Assembly: GCA_001603105.1 (NCBI GenBank)
Contig: LVBE01000050.1
Coordinates: forward strand, 1 to 41,332
Source of the DNA: Spirochaetales bacterium Spiro_03
Lineage (GTDB): Bacteria > Spirochaetota > Spirochaetia > Sphaerochaetales > Sphaerochaetaceae
DNA: 41,332 nt
Direction of reading: 5' to 3'
Every line of letters begins with the position of its first letter. Position 1 is the first letter of the stretch. The notes beneath the pieces were generated by a model that worked only from the letters and a program-made list of their open reading frames with translations, was not told where the DNA came from and searched no databases. The translations under genes were made by a program, and so were the position numbers. Of the stretch, positions 33,339-41,332 are shown piece after piece.

Positions 33339-34037
33339 ATGTCCAAGAGCGCCTCTGGACCCACACACCTGGGCATCATCATGGATGGCAATGGCCGCTG
33401 GGCGAAAAGGCGATCTCTTCCCCGTACCGCCGGACATGTCGAGGGCCTGAAGGCCCTCAAGCGAGTCATCATTGAAGCCAAGGAGCAGGGAATCGAGGTA
33501 GTCACCTTCTATACCTTCTCTACTGAGAACTGGAAACGCAGCGAGCAAGAGGTCTCCTACTTGATGCACCTCATAGTCTCCAAGCTCCACGGAGAGCTCG
33601 CGTTCTACAACCGCCACGGGATTCGCATCCGAGCCCGTGGCGATCTCTCTGCCCTACCGCAGCCCGTGCAAGAGGCGATAGCCAAGACAGAGGCAGCTAC
33701 CCAATCCAACAGCGCCATCACGGCAGTCATTGCGATCAACTATGGTGGACGTGACGAGATCTGCCGCGCTGTCGGCAAAGCCCTGGCCGCCAGCGGCAAA
33801 CAGTCGGTCACCGAGGAAGAAATCAGTCAGCATTTGGACTTGCCCGACCTCCCCCCTGTCGATATGATAGTGAGGAGTGCAGACGAACAGCGACTGAGTA
33901 ACTTCCTCTTATGGGAGAGCGCATACGCCGAGCTCGCGTTCTACGAAAAACTCTGGCCAGAGTGGGGAAGAGAAGAGATCCAGGCAATCTGTCAGGAGTA
34001 TCGCCTGCGCGTCAGAAAATTTGGAGGTGTTGAGTGA
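33339..34037 (+). CDS. uppS: undecaprenyl diphosphate synthase
   Basis: The 232-residue cis-prenyltransferase makes the C55 lipid carrier of peptidoglycan. The catalytic motif HLGIIMDGNGRWAKRR contains the metal-binding Asp, and further motifs are TFYTFSTENWKR and the C-terminal IVRSADEQRLSNFLLWESAYAELAF with the substrate-binding basic residues in the variant RSADEQRLSNF. The start ATG follows the frr stop by one base and GGAG by seven. The stop overlaps the GTG of cdsA. Confidence 0.95.
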   Translation: MSKSASGPTHLGIIMDGNGRWAKRRSLPRTAGHVEGLKALKRVIIEAKEQGIEVVTFYTFSTENWKRSEQEVSYLMHLIVSKLHGELAFYNRHGIRIRARGDLSALPQPVQEAIAKTEAATQSNSAITAVIAINYGGRDEICRAVGKALAASGKQSVTEEEISQHLDLPDLPPVDMIVRSADEQRLSNFLLWESAYAELAFYEKLWPEWGREEIQAICQEYRLRVRKFGGVE

Positions 34038-34876
34038 CATCAATGACAAAGCGGGTCCTGACCACTGCCATTACCCTCCCTGCCCTGTTCCTCATGATTT
34101 ACTACCTGCCACACCGCTCCTATCTGGCGCTCTCTCTGCTGGCGGTGCTGACGGCCATTGCATCGGCATACGAGATGCATGGCCTCTTTGCCAAAGCCGG
34201 CGTGCATCTCAATGGTGCGGTCCCCCTTCTCATCGGTCTCTTGCCGCTGGCCCAGTGGGCCCAGATCGCCTACAGCCCCGACTACCCGATCGTTGACCTT
34301 ACCATGATCGCCCTGGCGCTGGTCTTCTTCACCATTGAGATCATCAGCGGAGCCGCTGACCGCTTTCGCCTCTCGCTCTCTCGTATCGCCGCCAAGGCGA
34401 TGCTGGTCATCTATCCAGGCCTGTTGATCACCTACATCCAGCGACTGACCAGTCTCAGCTATGCCTCCGATGCACTGCTGCTCTTCTTTATCCTGATCTT
34501 CGGCAACGACGTCTTTGCCTTTGTCTTTGGGATGTGGCTGGGCAAGAATAACCGTGGGGTAGTTAAGGTCAGCCCCAACAAATCCATCGCAGGCTTTGTT
34601 GGCGGCACCCTCAGTGCAATGCTACTAGGCCTGATCGCCTGTCGCTTGACACCCGATCTCAGTGGCCTGCTCTCTACCGTCGCTGTCCTCATCATCGGCT
34701 TCTGCACAGCGACTGCCGCCAACATCGGAGACCTGATCGAAAGCGCCTTCAAACGCTCGGTTGACGTCAAGGATAGCGGCCACCTCATACCCGGCCGTGG
34801 AGGCCTTCTTGATTCAATCGATTCGATGCTTGTGGCAGCTCCACTCTTCTGGCTGTTGTTGACGATCCTATCATGA
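34034..34876 (+). CDS. cdsA: phosphatidate cytidylyltransferase
   Basis: The 280-residue membrane enzyme makes CDP-diacylglycerol. There are about seven to eight hydrophobic segments, and the C-terminal CDS signature is present as ESAFKRSVDVKDSGHLIPGRGGLLDSIDSM; the usual DRID is DSID here and the usual PGHGG is PGRGG. GTG 34034, seven bases after GGAGG, overlaps the uppS stop (GTGA). ATG 34043 is an alternative start. It shares an ATGA overlap with dxr. Confidence 0.93.
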   Translation: MTSMTKRVLTTAITLPALFLMIYYLPHRSYLALSLLAVLTAIASAYEMHGLFAKAGVHLNGAVPLLIGLLPLAQWAQIAYSPDYPIVDLTMIALALVFFTIEIISGAADRFRLSLSRIAAKAMLVIYPGLLITYIQRLTSLSYASDALLLFFILIFGNDVFAFVFGMWLGKNNRGVVKVSPNKSIAGFVGGTLSAMLLGLIACRLTPDLSGLLSTVAVLIIGFCTATAANIGDLIESAFKRSVDVKDSGHLIPGRGGLLDSIDSMLVAAPLFWLLLTILS

Positions 34877-35976
34877 GACGCATTGCCATCCTGGGCAGCA
34901 GTGGTTCCATCGGCCAACGTGCCCTCAGTGCCATCGCTGCCTTCAACCTCCCTCTTTCTGTCGTCGCCCTGTCATCGCACACCAATATCGACCAACTGAT
35001 CGCCGACGGCAAGCGCTTTGGAGCAAACGCGCTCTGTGTGACTTCACACGTAGTCGCCGACGGCATGTACCAAGGATTCGAAGGCCTTGAGGCGATGCTC
35101 GATGCTCATCCGGTGGACATCGTCCTCAATGCCATCAGTGGCTTTGCCGGCCTTCGTGCATCACTGGCTATCCTTGAGCGTGGCATCGACCTAGCCCTTG
35201 CCAACAAGGAGTCGGTGGTCTGTGGTGGCTCCCTGCTCTTCGATCGTGCGCGTGCGCATAACGCACAGATCATAGCGGTGGACAGCGAGCATGCAGCCCT
35301 CTCTGCCCTGCTGTCCGCCCATGATCGAAAGACCGTCGAATCCTTGATCATCACCGCAAGCGGCGGTCCCTTTAGACATGTTGCGAAAGAGCACTTCAAA
35401 GACTTGACGCCAAGGGATGCCTTGGCCCACCCCACCTGGCAGATGGGCAAGAAGATCACCATCGACAGCGCGACGCTAGCCAACAAGGCCTTGGAGGTCA
35501 TTGAAGCCTCATACCTCTTTGGCTTTGGTGCCGATGATATCGAGGTGGTCGTCCACCCCCAGTCGATCGTCCATTCGATGGTTCGCACTACCGATGGGGC
35601 AGTCTACGCCCAGCTGAGCAAACCCGATATGGGCCTTGCTATCATCGGTGCGCTGATGAGCACCCCACCGTCGGTCATAGAGCGCCTTGAGTTTGGTTCA
35701 CTCTCATTGAGCTTCGAAAACCCCGATGCCGATCGCTTCCCGCTTCTGGCCCTTGCCTTTGATATTCTCAGACGTGGAGACCGTAGCGCCATCGCCTTCA
35801 ATGCCGCCGATGAGGTGGCGGTCGCCGCCTTTTTGGATGGAGCGATCAGCTACCCTACCATGATCGATGTAATCCTGCGCACCGTCGATCTTCCTTGGGA
35901 CGGGACCTGCTCTTCCTACGAAGAGATCGTAGACAGTGACCGCCAGGGACGAGAGGCAGCACTGAGCATGCTATGA
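34873..35976 (+). CDS. dxr: 1-deoxy-D-xylulose 5-phosphate reductoisomerase
   Basis: The 367-residue enzyme carries out the first committed step of the MEP isoprenoid pathway with NADPH. Motifs are ILGSSGSIGQRAL, LANKESVVCGG, the metal Asp/Glu region AVDSEHAALSALL, SGGPF and HPTWQMGKKITIDSATLANKALEVIEA, all in order. Length is slightly short (about 380 is usual). It begins in the cdsA stop and its own stop overlaps rseP by 4 bases. It supplies precursors for the uppS product in the same transcript. Confidence 0.96.
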   Translation: MRRIAILGSSGSIGQRALSAIAAFNLPLSVVALSSHTNIDQLIADGKRFGANALCVTSHVVADGMYQGFEGLEAMLDAHPVDIVLNAISGFAGLRASLAILERGIDLALANKESVVCGGSLLFDRARAHNAQIIAVDSEHAALSALLSAHDRKTVESLIITASGGPFRHVAKEHFKDLTPRDALAHPTWQMGKKITIDSATLANKALEVIEASYLFGFGADDIEVVVHPQSIVHSMVRTTDGAVYAQLSKPDMGLAIIGALMSTPPSVIERLEFGSLSLSFENPDADRFPLLALAFDILRRGDRSAIAFNAADEVAVAAFLDGAISYPTMIDVILRTVDLPWDGTCSSYEEIVDSDRQGREAALSML

Positions 35977-37358
35977 GTACCCTTGGGATCCTGGTGGTCA
36001 AGTACCTCATCGGCCTTGCAGGCATCAGCGCTGTAGTGCTGATCCATGAGGCCGGACACCTGGTCTTTGCCCGTCTGTGTGGCATCGGTGTGGAGGTCTT
36101 CTCCTTTGGCTTCGGTCCAAAGCTGATCGGTTTTCAGCTAAGAGGCATCGAGGTGCGCCTGAGCATGCTGCCGGTGGGAGGATACTGCCGGCTCAAAGGA
36201 TCTGAGGACCTGAACCGGGCTCTACGGTACAAGAGCCGGTCGTTCAAGCACACCGAAGAGGGCTCCTACTTCGGCGCCCATCCTGCGAGGCGAATCCTCA
36301 CCTACCTCGGTGGTGTGCTCTTCAACATCACCTTCGCTGTACTGCTTTACGCCGCTCTGGCTACCTTGCCCTTCACCATCGTCTCAACCGCCGCTGTGGT
36401 GGCGACGACCAACGACTATGAGAGCCTCTTCGGCGAGAACACAAGCCCTGCATGGCAGGCAGGGCTGCGAAGCGGGGATCTGGTCACCGCCATCGGTGAT
36501 ACGCCGATCCATGACTGGGAAGAGCTTGAGGCGGTATTGGCCAACGCCTCGCCAGTTGAGCGCTTTTACGTCGATCGGGACGGACAGCCGCTCAACTTCC
36601 TCGTCCACGCCGAACAGCGCGATGACCGCTCGCTGCGCTGGGGCCTGGCAGTGCTGCAAGAGACTGTGGTGGGAAGCGTGCGAAGTGCAAGCCGAGAGGA
36701 GCGTGCCGGCCTCTTAAGCGGCGACCGCATCACAGGTGTCAATGGCATGGAAGTAGCCAACCACCTCGACCTATTGGCTCTTTTGCCCACCGATGGTCAG
36801 GCTGTCGCCCTCACTGTAGAGCGTGGTACAGAACTTCTGGACATCAGCTTCAGACCAGAGTTTGATGAGGGGGGCAAGAGCGACTATCGCTTCAGTCTTG
36901 CATCAGGACACCGTAGCGGCATTCCTGGGCGCTTCAAGCTCAGCCGTGGCATTGAACAGAGCGTCAGGGTCGCCGAGCAGACTGTGCAGTCACTCTCCCT
37001 GATCCCAAAGAACGGCAGTGGTGGCCTGCATAGCTCGGTGACCGGCATGACCCGCTCGGCGCTTTTAATCGGTGACATCGCGTCGCTGGGATTTGAACAA
37101 AGCCCATCGAGCGGCATCCATGGCCTTCTCTACCTGATGGGTATCGTCTCGATCTCACTGGCCATCATCAACCTTGCCCCACTGCCGGCCTTCGATGGTG
37201 GACAGGTAGCGATTGCCCTCTTTGAGTGGGTGGTAGGCAAGCCGATCAGGCCACGGGTCTATCTGGCGTTGCAAATAACCGGTCTGGTGATGATCGTCCT
37301 TTTCTTCTTGTTGTTGAGTTTCTCCGATTTCCGGTATATGGCGGCGATCAGGCGTTAG
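35973..37358 (+). CDS. rseP: site-2 intramembrane metalloprotease RseP
   Basis: The 461-residue inner-membrane zinc protease cleaves anti-sigma factors or signal-peptide remnants within the membrane. The HEAGH site lies at 25-29 in the first segment, the periplasmic part holds PDZ domains (SPAWQAGLRSGDLVTAIGDTPI and REERAGLLSGDRITGVNG), and the second metal motif is INLAPLPAFDGGQVA near the C-terminus, with Phe in place of the usual Leu. The last 11 bases overlap the 3' end of dnaB on the other strand. Confidence 0.94.
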   Translation: MSTLGILVVKYLIGLAGISAVVLIHEAGHLVFARLCGIGVEVFSFGFGPKLIGFQLRGIEVRLSMLPVGGYCRLKGSEDLNRALRYKSRSFKHTEEGSYFGAHPARRILTYLGGVLFNITFAVLLYAALATLPFTIVSTAAVVATTNDYESLFGENTSPAWQAGLRSGDLVTAIGDTPIHDWEELEAVLANASPVERFYVDRDGQPLNFLVHAEQRDDRSLRWGLAVLQETVVGSVRSASREERAGLLSGDRITGVNGMEVANHLDLLALLPTDGQAVALTVERGTELLDISFRPEFDEGGKSDYRFSLASGHRSGIPGRFKLSRGIEQSVRVAEQTVQSLSLIPKNGSGGLHSSVTGMTRSALLIGDIASLGFEQSPSSGIHGLLYLMGIVSISLAIINLAPLPAFDGGQVAIALFEWVVGKPIRPRVYLALQITGLVMIVLFFLLLSFSDFRYMAAIRR

Positions 37359-38733
37359 GATTTGAGGCAGCGACGTAGGGACGGCTGTACTCCATCTCCT
37401 CAAAGCGTACGATGTTGCTGACGAATGCGAGGGAGAAGACTCCGGTTTCACCGTTACGGTTCTTGGCCATGATGATCTTCGTCTCCTGGATGTTGTTACG
37501 TCGCTTCTCTTCTTCGTCATCGGTACGATTCTTCGTCACATCCCGATGCAGCAGGATGACCACGTCAGCGTCCTGCTCGATCGAGCCACTGTCGCGTAGG
37601 TCTGCGAGCTTGGGCTCAACCCCGTCGGCTTGCCGACCGACCTGGCTGAGACAGACCACCGGAATATCCAACTCCCGTGCCAGTTGCTTCAGGCTGCGGC
37701 TGATGATCGAGATTTGCTCATGGCGGGGGACACGGCTATCGGCCTCGGCGTCGATGAGGCCGATGTAGTCGATGAAGATGATCTGGATATCATGCTCCAG
37801 CTTCATCCGCCGGGCCTGGGCCCTGAGCTCCATGAGCTTCATGTTCGGCGTATCCTGGATGTAGAGTTCAGCGTCGTAGAGCGATGATGAGGCATCGATG
37901 ATCGCGCTCATCTCGCTGCCTTTGAGCGTCGCCTTGCGGATATGGGAGAAGTCTACCCGGCTATGGCCGGTCAAAAGGCGCTCCATCAAGCTGGTGGCGC
38001 TCATCTCAAGGGAGAAGAAGCCGACACGGTAGCGCTTTTTGATGATCATGTTCAACGTCATCGAGAGGGCGAATGCGGTCTTTCCGATCGACGGGCGCGC
38101 TCCGACAATGATGAACTCCTGCTTTTTGAATCCCCCGGTGATCGAGTCAAGGGAGTTGTAGCCAGTTTCAAAGCCGTTCTTGGCTCCGCTGACCGACCGC
38201 TCTTCCAGGTCCCTGATCGTCAGGCTAATCAAATCTTTGACTGAGTGGTAGTTATCGCTGCCTGCGCTCTCGTTCGAGAGTGCACTTAGGGCCTGTTCTC
38301 CCTCATCAATGACCTTCTGGATCTCCTGACTCTCATCCCAGGCGCTGTCGTTGAGCTTGCTGGCAAAGAGCGAGAGCTTGCGGCGCTGGCTGAGGGCCTT
38401 GAGAATCTTTGCGTAGTAGCCGGCGTTGGTGGTGGTGGGCACATCGCCGGTGAGGCCAGCGATGTAGGGAAGTCCCCCACATCGCTCTACCAATCCCTTG
38501 CGCTTCAAGAACGCGCTCAGGGTGATCAAATCAAGGGTCTCGCCACTCTCCTGACGGAAGGTGACGATGGCATCGAAGAGCTGTTGATGGGCAACTTTGT
38601 AGAAGTCGTTCTTGCTCAAATAGTCGGTGACCTCACCGAGGACCCGTTCATTGAGTAAAATCGCTCCTAGCACAGCACGCTCTGCCTCTTCATTGTGCGG
38701 CGGAACGCGGCCCAGGACCTCCTTCGATGCCAT
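37348..38733 (-). CDS. dnaB: replicative DNA helicase DnaB
   Basis: The 461-residue hexameric helicase unwinds DNA at the replication fork. The N-terminal domain starts VPPHNEEAERAVLGAILL; the RecA core has GARPSIGKTAFAL (211-223, K218), IIFIDYIGLID, and SRSLKQLARELDIPVVCLSQ, then the DSGSIEQDADVVILLHRD motif. No intein interrupts it. It is the last gene of the S6-SSB-S18-L9 transcript, 5 bases after rplI. It converges with and overlaps rseP. Confidence 0.97.
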   Translation of the reverse strand: MASKEVLGRVPPHNEEAERAVLGAILLNERVLGEVTDYLSKNDFYKVAHQQLFDAIVTFRQESGETLDLITLSAFLKRKGLVERCGGLPYIAGLTGDVPTTTNAGYYAKILKALSQRRKLSLFASKLNDSAWDESQEIQKVIDEGEQALSALSNESAGSDNYHSVKDLISLTIRDLEERSVSGAKNGFETGYNSLDSITGGFKKQEFIIVGARPSIGKTAFALSMTLNMIIKKRYRVGFFSLEMSATSLMERLLTGHSRVDFSHIRKATLKGSEMSAIIDASSSLYDAELYIQDTPNMKLMELRAQARRMKLEHDIQIIFIDYIGLIDAEADSRVPRHEQISIISRSLKQLARELDIPVVCLSQVGRQADGVEPKLADLRDSGSIEQDADVVILLHRDVTKNRTDDEEEKRRNNIQETKIIMAKNRNGETGVFSLAFVSNIVRFEEMEYSRPYVAASNPNA

Positions 38734-38738
38734 GGCGC

Positions 38739-39329
38739 TTACTCTGCCGACTGGTCGGCAACCTCAGCGTCGCTTGCAGCATTGAGCGCTGCGTTAGCGG
38801 CCGCAGCCTTTGCCTCAGCCTCAGCCTTTGCTGCTTCAAGCGCTGCGGCCTTCGCCTCTTCTGCCTTGCGGGCCTTGACCACAGCCTCACTCTCGACAAT
38901 GAGGGTGATCTCTGCAACCTCGCCCTCATAGAGGCGCACGCGTACCGGGTAGGTGCCAACCATCTTGATCATGTGGCTGGAAACTTCAATCTTCTTGCGC
39001 TCCACCTCATAGCCAAGCTTGGCCAACTCCTCCTGGACCATGGCGTTGGTGACCGAGCCAAAGAGCTTTCCGCTCTCACCGGCACTGAGGGTCAAGGTGA
39101 TCTCAACCTTCTCAAGCCGATCCTTCAACGAGGCGCTCTGCTTGCGCTTCTCTTCCTTTCGTTTCTCGATCGCAGCGGCGCGGGAGGCGAAGAGCGCTTC
39201 GTTTGCCTTGTTGAAACGCACAGCCTTGCCGCGGGGCAAGAGGAAGTTACGGGCATATCCCGGCTTCACTACGACAACATCACCCTCTTCACCGAGGTTG
39301 ATGACATCTTCATTCAGAATGACTTTCAT
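38739..39329 (-). CDS. rplI: 50S ribosomal protein L9 with Ala-rich extension
   Basis: The protein of 196 residues starts with the L9 N-terminal domain (MKVILNEDVINLGEEGDVVVV, then VKPGYARNFLLPRGKA), a long connecting helix and a C-terminal RNA-binding domain ending near 147. A further 45-50 residues, KAEEAKAAALEAAK and similar Ala/Glu/Lys repeats, form an extra helical tail that most L9 proteins lack. AAGGAG lies eight bases before the ATG. Confidence 0.96.
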   Translation of the reverse strand: MKVILNEDVINLGEEGDVVVVKPGYARNFLLPRGKAVRFNKANEALFASRAAAIEKRKEEKRKQSASLKDRLEKVEITLTLSAGESGKLFGSVTNAMVQEELAKLGYEVERKKIEVSSHMIKMVGTYPVRVRLYEGEVAEITLIVESEAVVKARKAEEAKAAALEAAKAEAEAKAAAANAALNAASDAEVADQSAE

Positions 39330-39341
39330 ATCTAGGACTCC

Positions 39342-40304
39342 TTACTCATAACGTCTATAGGTGAACCAACTCTCCGTCACTCCCAACAGCGGAAGGGCGA
39401 AGATGACCAATACATTCAGCCCAGGGACCACGAAGGCCAAGAGGAACAGATAGGTGACCAGTTTGCTGATCCGAACGGCAATACCCCGTCTGAGCATCAG
39501 GTGGACGATGATCGCCACCCCTTGCACTGCATAGAGCACGCCCATCGAGAGGGCGATCTGCAGCGTCAAGGCGCGCGCCAGATAAGGCGCTTTAGTGATC
39601 ATCAGCAGCAACACGACTGTCCAGGCACCCAGAAAGGGCCAGAGCAGGTGCTCGCTCACGCGCCATTTCGAGACGGAGACGACAAAATCCCCATCCTGAC
39701 GCTTTGTCCAACTCAGAGCCATGAAGCTCGAGAAGCCGACGAGGACCATGCATAGCGGCGCCAACATGGCGCCGGTGCTCATCACTGCCGTGCGATAGAG
39801 CTTTTTCATCGCAAATTCGCCGAAGCCTGGGGAGGCACCTTGGCCAAAGAGGCTGACGAACGTCTGATAAAAGAGCTCATCGATTCGTTGCAGTGCAGCA
39901 CTGGAGGCAGAGAACCAGGCAACCACGACCAGTGAGGCCACCACCCCAAAGAGGGAGGAGGCAAGGTAGCGATGCCGAATGGAGATGCCCTCCAGGGCGA
40001 TCCACACCGCCGAGGCAACCAGCAACACCGTGGGGATGAAGAGCGTGATCAAGAGCAGGATCCTGCCTTCGACCGTGCCCAGGGCTCCCCGAGCCCTATA
40101 CAGTTCCGTGACCATGATCAACAAGGCCAATAGCCCCACTGGGGCAAGGGCTTCCCGTCGATTGGAGAAGCGGGTGTGCAGGACCAACAAGGGGATGGTG
40201 AAGAGGATATTGCCCACCAACAGACGGGAGAGCGCGAAGCTTACCGCTGTCAAAACGAGCGTATCCTTTCTCAACTTGGTTTCCTTGAGGTCGGTGAACA
40301 CCAT
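39342..40304 (-). CDS. DUF2232-type membrane protein in the rpsR-rplI operon
   Basis: The 320-residue integral membrane protein has about eight hydrophobic segments and no catalytic motif that I recognise. Its place between rpsR and rplI, the segments TLFIPTVLLVASAVWIALEG and the final SKLVTYLFLLAFVVPGLNVLVIFALPLLGV resemble the DUF2232 (YybS-like) family, found next to rplI in Firmicutes and others. Function is unknown. The start lies 3 bases after the rpsR stop with a weak GAGAAG site, and rplI follows after 12 bases. Confidence 0.7.
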   Translation of the reverse strand: MVFTDLKETKLRKDTLVLTAVSFALSRLLVGNILFTIPLLVLHTRFSNRREALAPVGLLALLIMVTELYRARGALGTVEGRILLLITLFIPTVLLVASAVWIALEGISIRHRYLASSLFGVVASLVVVAWFSASSAALQRIDELFYQTFVSLFGQGASPGFGEFAMKKLYRTAVMSTGAMLAPLCMVLVGFSSFMALSWTKRQDGDFVVSVSKWRVSEHLLWPFLGAWTVVLLLMITKAPYLARALTLQIALSMGVLYAVQGVAIIVHLMLRRGIAVRISKLVTYLFLLAFVVPGLNVLVIFALPLLGVTESWFTYRRYE

Positions 40305-40307
40305 TGC

Positions 40308-40601
40308 TTACTTCTTCTCAAAGGGCAGGTATGCAAGCACCCGGGCTCGCTTGATCTCTGTGGTGACCGCTCTCTGGTGCTTTGCACAGCAGCCGGTGAT
40401 CCGGGCAGGCAGAATCTTGCCGCGCTCGGTTATATAGCGCCTCAAGAGGTCGGGGTTCTTGTAGTTGGGCAGGGTGTCCTGGGTGCAGAAGCGGCACACC
40501 TTCTTGCGAAAGGCCGGTCTCCGTCCGCCCATGCGCCGGTCGCCACGACCGGAGCGTCCGTCCATCTCGTTCATCATCGAATCTTTATCGTCATCGTGCA
40601 T
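40308..40601 (-). CDS. rpsR: 30S ribosomal protein S18
   Basis: The 97-residue protein binds the platform of the 30S subunit next to S6. The core [47 protein letters not shown] is intact, with four Cys (CRFC and GCC) that suggest a zinc-binding form. An N-terminal stretch of about 30 residues ([20 protein letters not shown]) precedes it and is longer than usual. AGGAG lies eight bases before ATG. It follows ssb by 24 bases. Confidence 0.95.
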   Translation of the reverse strand: MHDDDKDSMMNEMDGRSGRGDRRMGGRRPAFRKKVCRFCTQDTLPNYKNPDLLRRYITERGKILPARITGCCAKHQRAVTTEIKRARVLAYLPFEKK

Positions 40602-40625
40602 TGAGTGTACTCCTATCGGTATTGT

Positions 40626-41126
40626 TTAGAATGGGATTTGGTCGTCATCAAACTGCTCAGGGCCAACCATGTCGAAGGCAGGTGGTACCTCCTCGCCTCT
40701 CGTTCGCCCTTGTCCTTGACTCTGACCACGTTGTGCAGCTTGCGGATCACTCCAGCTGCGTTGCTGCTGTCCACCCCGGTTGTCAGAACTACCTGCGGAA
40801 CTGGAGAGAAGCTGAAGCGAGTTGACGGCGATCTCGACCTTGCTGCGGCTCTGACCATCCTGTTCCCACCGGTTCTGGCGCAACTCTCCGATGATGGAGA
40901 CCTGCCTTCCCTTCTCCAGATACTGGTTCAGGCTCTCGGCGCTCTTGCCGAAGAGGGTACAGTCAAAGAAGTTGGCCTCATCCTCCCATCGATTGTCAGC
41001 CGTCCTCTTTCTCCGGTTGACTGCGATTGAAAAACGACAGATTGCCATGCCGCCGGCGGAGTAGCGAAGCTCGCTCTCCCTCGTCAGCCGGCCGACCAAC
41101 GCGACCACGTTCAAGTCATTAGCCAT
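40626..41126 (-). CDS. ssb: single-stranded DNA-binding protein
   Basis: The 166-residue protein coats single-stranded DNA in replication and repair. The OB fold covers residues 1-105 (DLNVVALVGRLTRESELRY, WEDEANFFDCTLFGKSAESL), then a Gln/Gly-rich linker and the acidic tip DDDQIPF that recruits partner proteins. GGAG lies seven bases before ATG. The place between rpsF and rpsR is the common bacterial order. Confidence 0.96.
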   Translation of the reverse strand: MANDLNVVALVGRLTRESELRYSAGGMAICRFSIAVNRRKRTADNRWEDEANFFDCTLFGKSAESLNQYLEKGRQVSIIGELRQNRWEQDGQSRSKVEIAVNSLQLLSSSAGSSDNRGGQQQRSWSDPQAAQRGQSQGQGRTRGEEVPPAFDMVGPEQFDDDQIPF

Positions 41127-41148
41127 GCTCTTGCTCCGTTTGTGTTAG

Positions 41149-41332
41149 TTATTTGTCAGCCTTGACAAACAAGAATTTCATGATGTTGTGATTCAGCAAA
41201 AATGCCTTCTCAAACTCAATGATCTTTGCAGGATCAGCACTCAGCTCAAAGTAGACATAGTGTCCCTTGTCTTGCTTGTTGATCTCATAGGCGAGGAATT
41301 TGACGCCCATGTCCTCCTGCTTGGTGATCTCC
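41149..41332 (-). CDS. rpsF: 30S ribosomal protein S6, C-terminal part
   Basis: The last 61 codons of S6 are present; the 5' part lies beyond the right edge. The translation reads EITKQEDMGVKFLAYEINKQ and continues to a KFLFVKADK end, with the DKGHYVYFELSADPAKI middle that marks S6. The stop is at 41149-41151, 22 bases upstream of the ssb start. It is the first gene seen of the rpsF-ssb-rpsR-rplI-dnaB transcript; its promoter lies outside the window. Confidence 0.9.
   Translation of the reverse strand, partial: EITKQEDMGVKFLAYEINKQDKGHYVYFELSADPAKIIEFEKAFLLNHNIMKFLFVKADK

Noticed and set aside
37348-38733. Intein in dnaB
   Set aside because: The Walker A region and other helicase motifs are continuous and the length is that of an uninterrupted DnaB.
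1-41332. CRISPR arrays, insertion sequences, prophage or defence islands
   Set aside because: No spaced direct repeats, transposase, integrase, phage structural genes or attachment repeats around the tRNAs were seen; the window is core chromosome.

Overview
This window comes from a bacterial chromosome with dense, short-spaced genes, moderately GC-rich codon use and no mobile elements. The content fits a spirochaete, probably near Treponema or Sphaerochaeta: a bacterial XPB helicase with a partner gene, a recycling-type EF-G2 next to a divergent EF-G II, the run rpsB-tsf-frr-uppS-cdsA-dxr-rseP, and the operon rpsF-ssb-rpsR-(DUF2232)-rplI-dnaB. The lineage is inferred from gene content and from the first bases of 16S; genus and species cannot be given.

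Region by region. 1-625: the 5' end of a 16S rRNA gene on the minus strand with its leader and promoter, diverging from a tRNA-Lys/tRNA-Glu unit that has its own promoter and terminator. 693-7775: stand-alone functions on the plus strand, namely an M42 aminopeptidase, an aldehyde dehydrogenase, an exported TPR-like protein, a CLC(F)-type anion transporter and a zinc/cadmium P-type ATPase with a clear operator over its promoter. 7828-12566: EF-G2, a small XRE regulator and EF-G II. 12659-16650 (minus): trmB and mfd. 16694-21079: an inositol-monophosphatase family gene; a tightly overlapping minus operon of an ACT-domain protein, a P-loop NTPase and a queuosine-precursor transporter; then nrdR converging on a dGTPase-like gene.

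21147-28227: an unknown membrane protein, aroK, aroC, XPB and its partner on the plus strand, converging on a fused aroD-aroE gene. Four steps of the shikimate pathway (DHQ dehydratase, shikimate dehydrogenase, shikimate kinase, chorismate synthase) lie here. 28341-30831: an ABC-F ATPase overlapping maf. 30971-37358: translation genes (rpsB, tsf, frr) followed by isoprenoid, undecaprenyl and phospholipid genes (uppS, cdsA, dxr) and the site-2 protease rseP, most joined by 4-base overlaps. 37348-41332 (minus): dnaB, rplI, a DUF2232 membrane protein, rpsR, ssb and the 3' part of rpsF.

The main themes are translation (rRNA, two tRNAs, S2, S6, S9-operon style L9/S18, EF-Ts, RRF, two EF-G paralogues, ABC-F), DNA replication and repair (mfd, XPB, dnaB, ssb, nrdR/dGTPase) and aromatic/isoprenoid synthesis. 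The points most worth a second look are the XPB/partner pair, the ACT-NTPase-transporter operon, the structured rpsB leader, the palindromic operator of the metal ATPase, and several genes whose start codon coincides with the predicted transcription start. Promoters and hairpins were picked by eye and need experimental or computational support.
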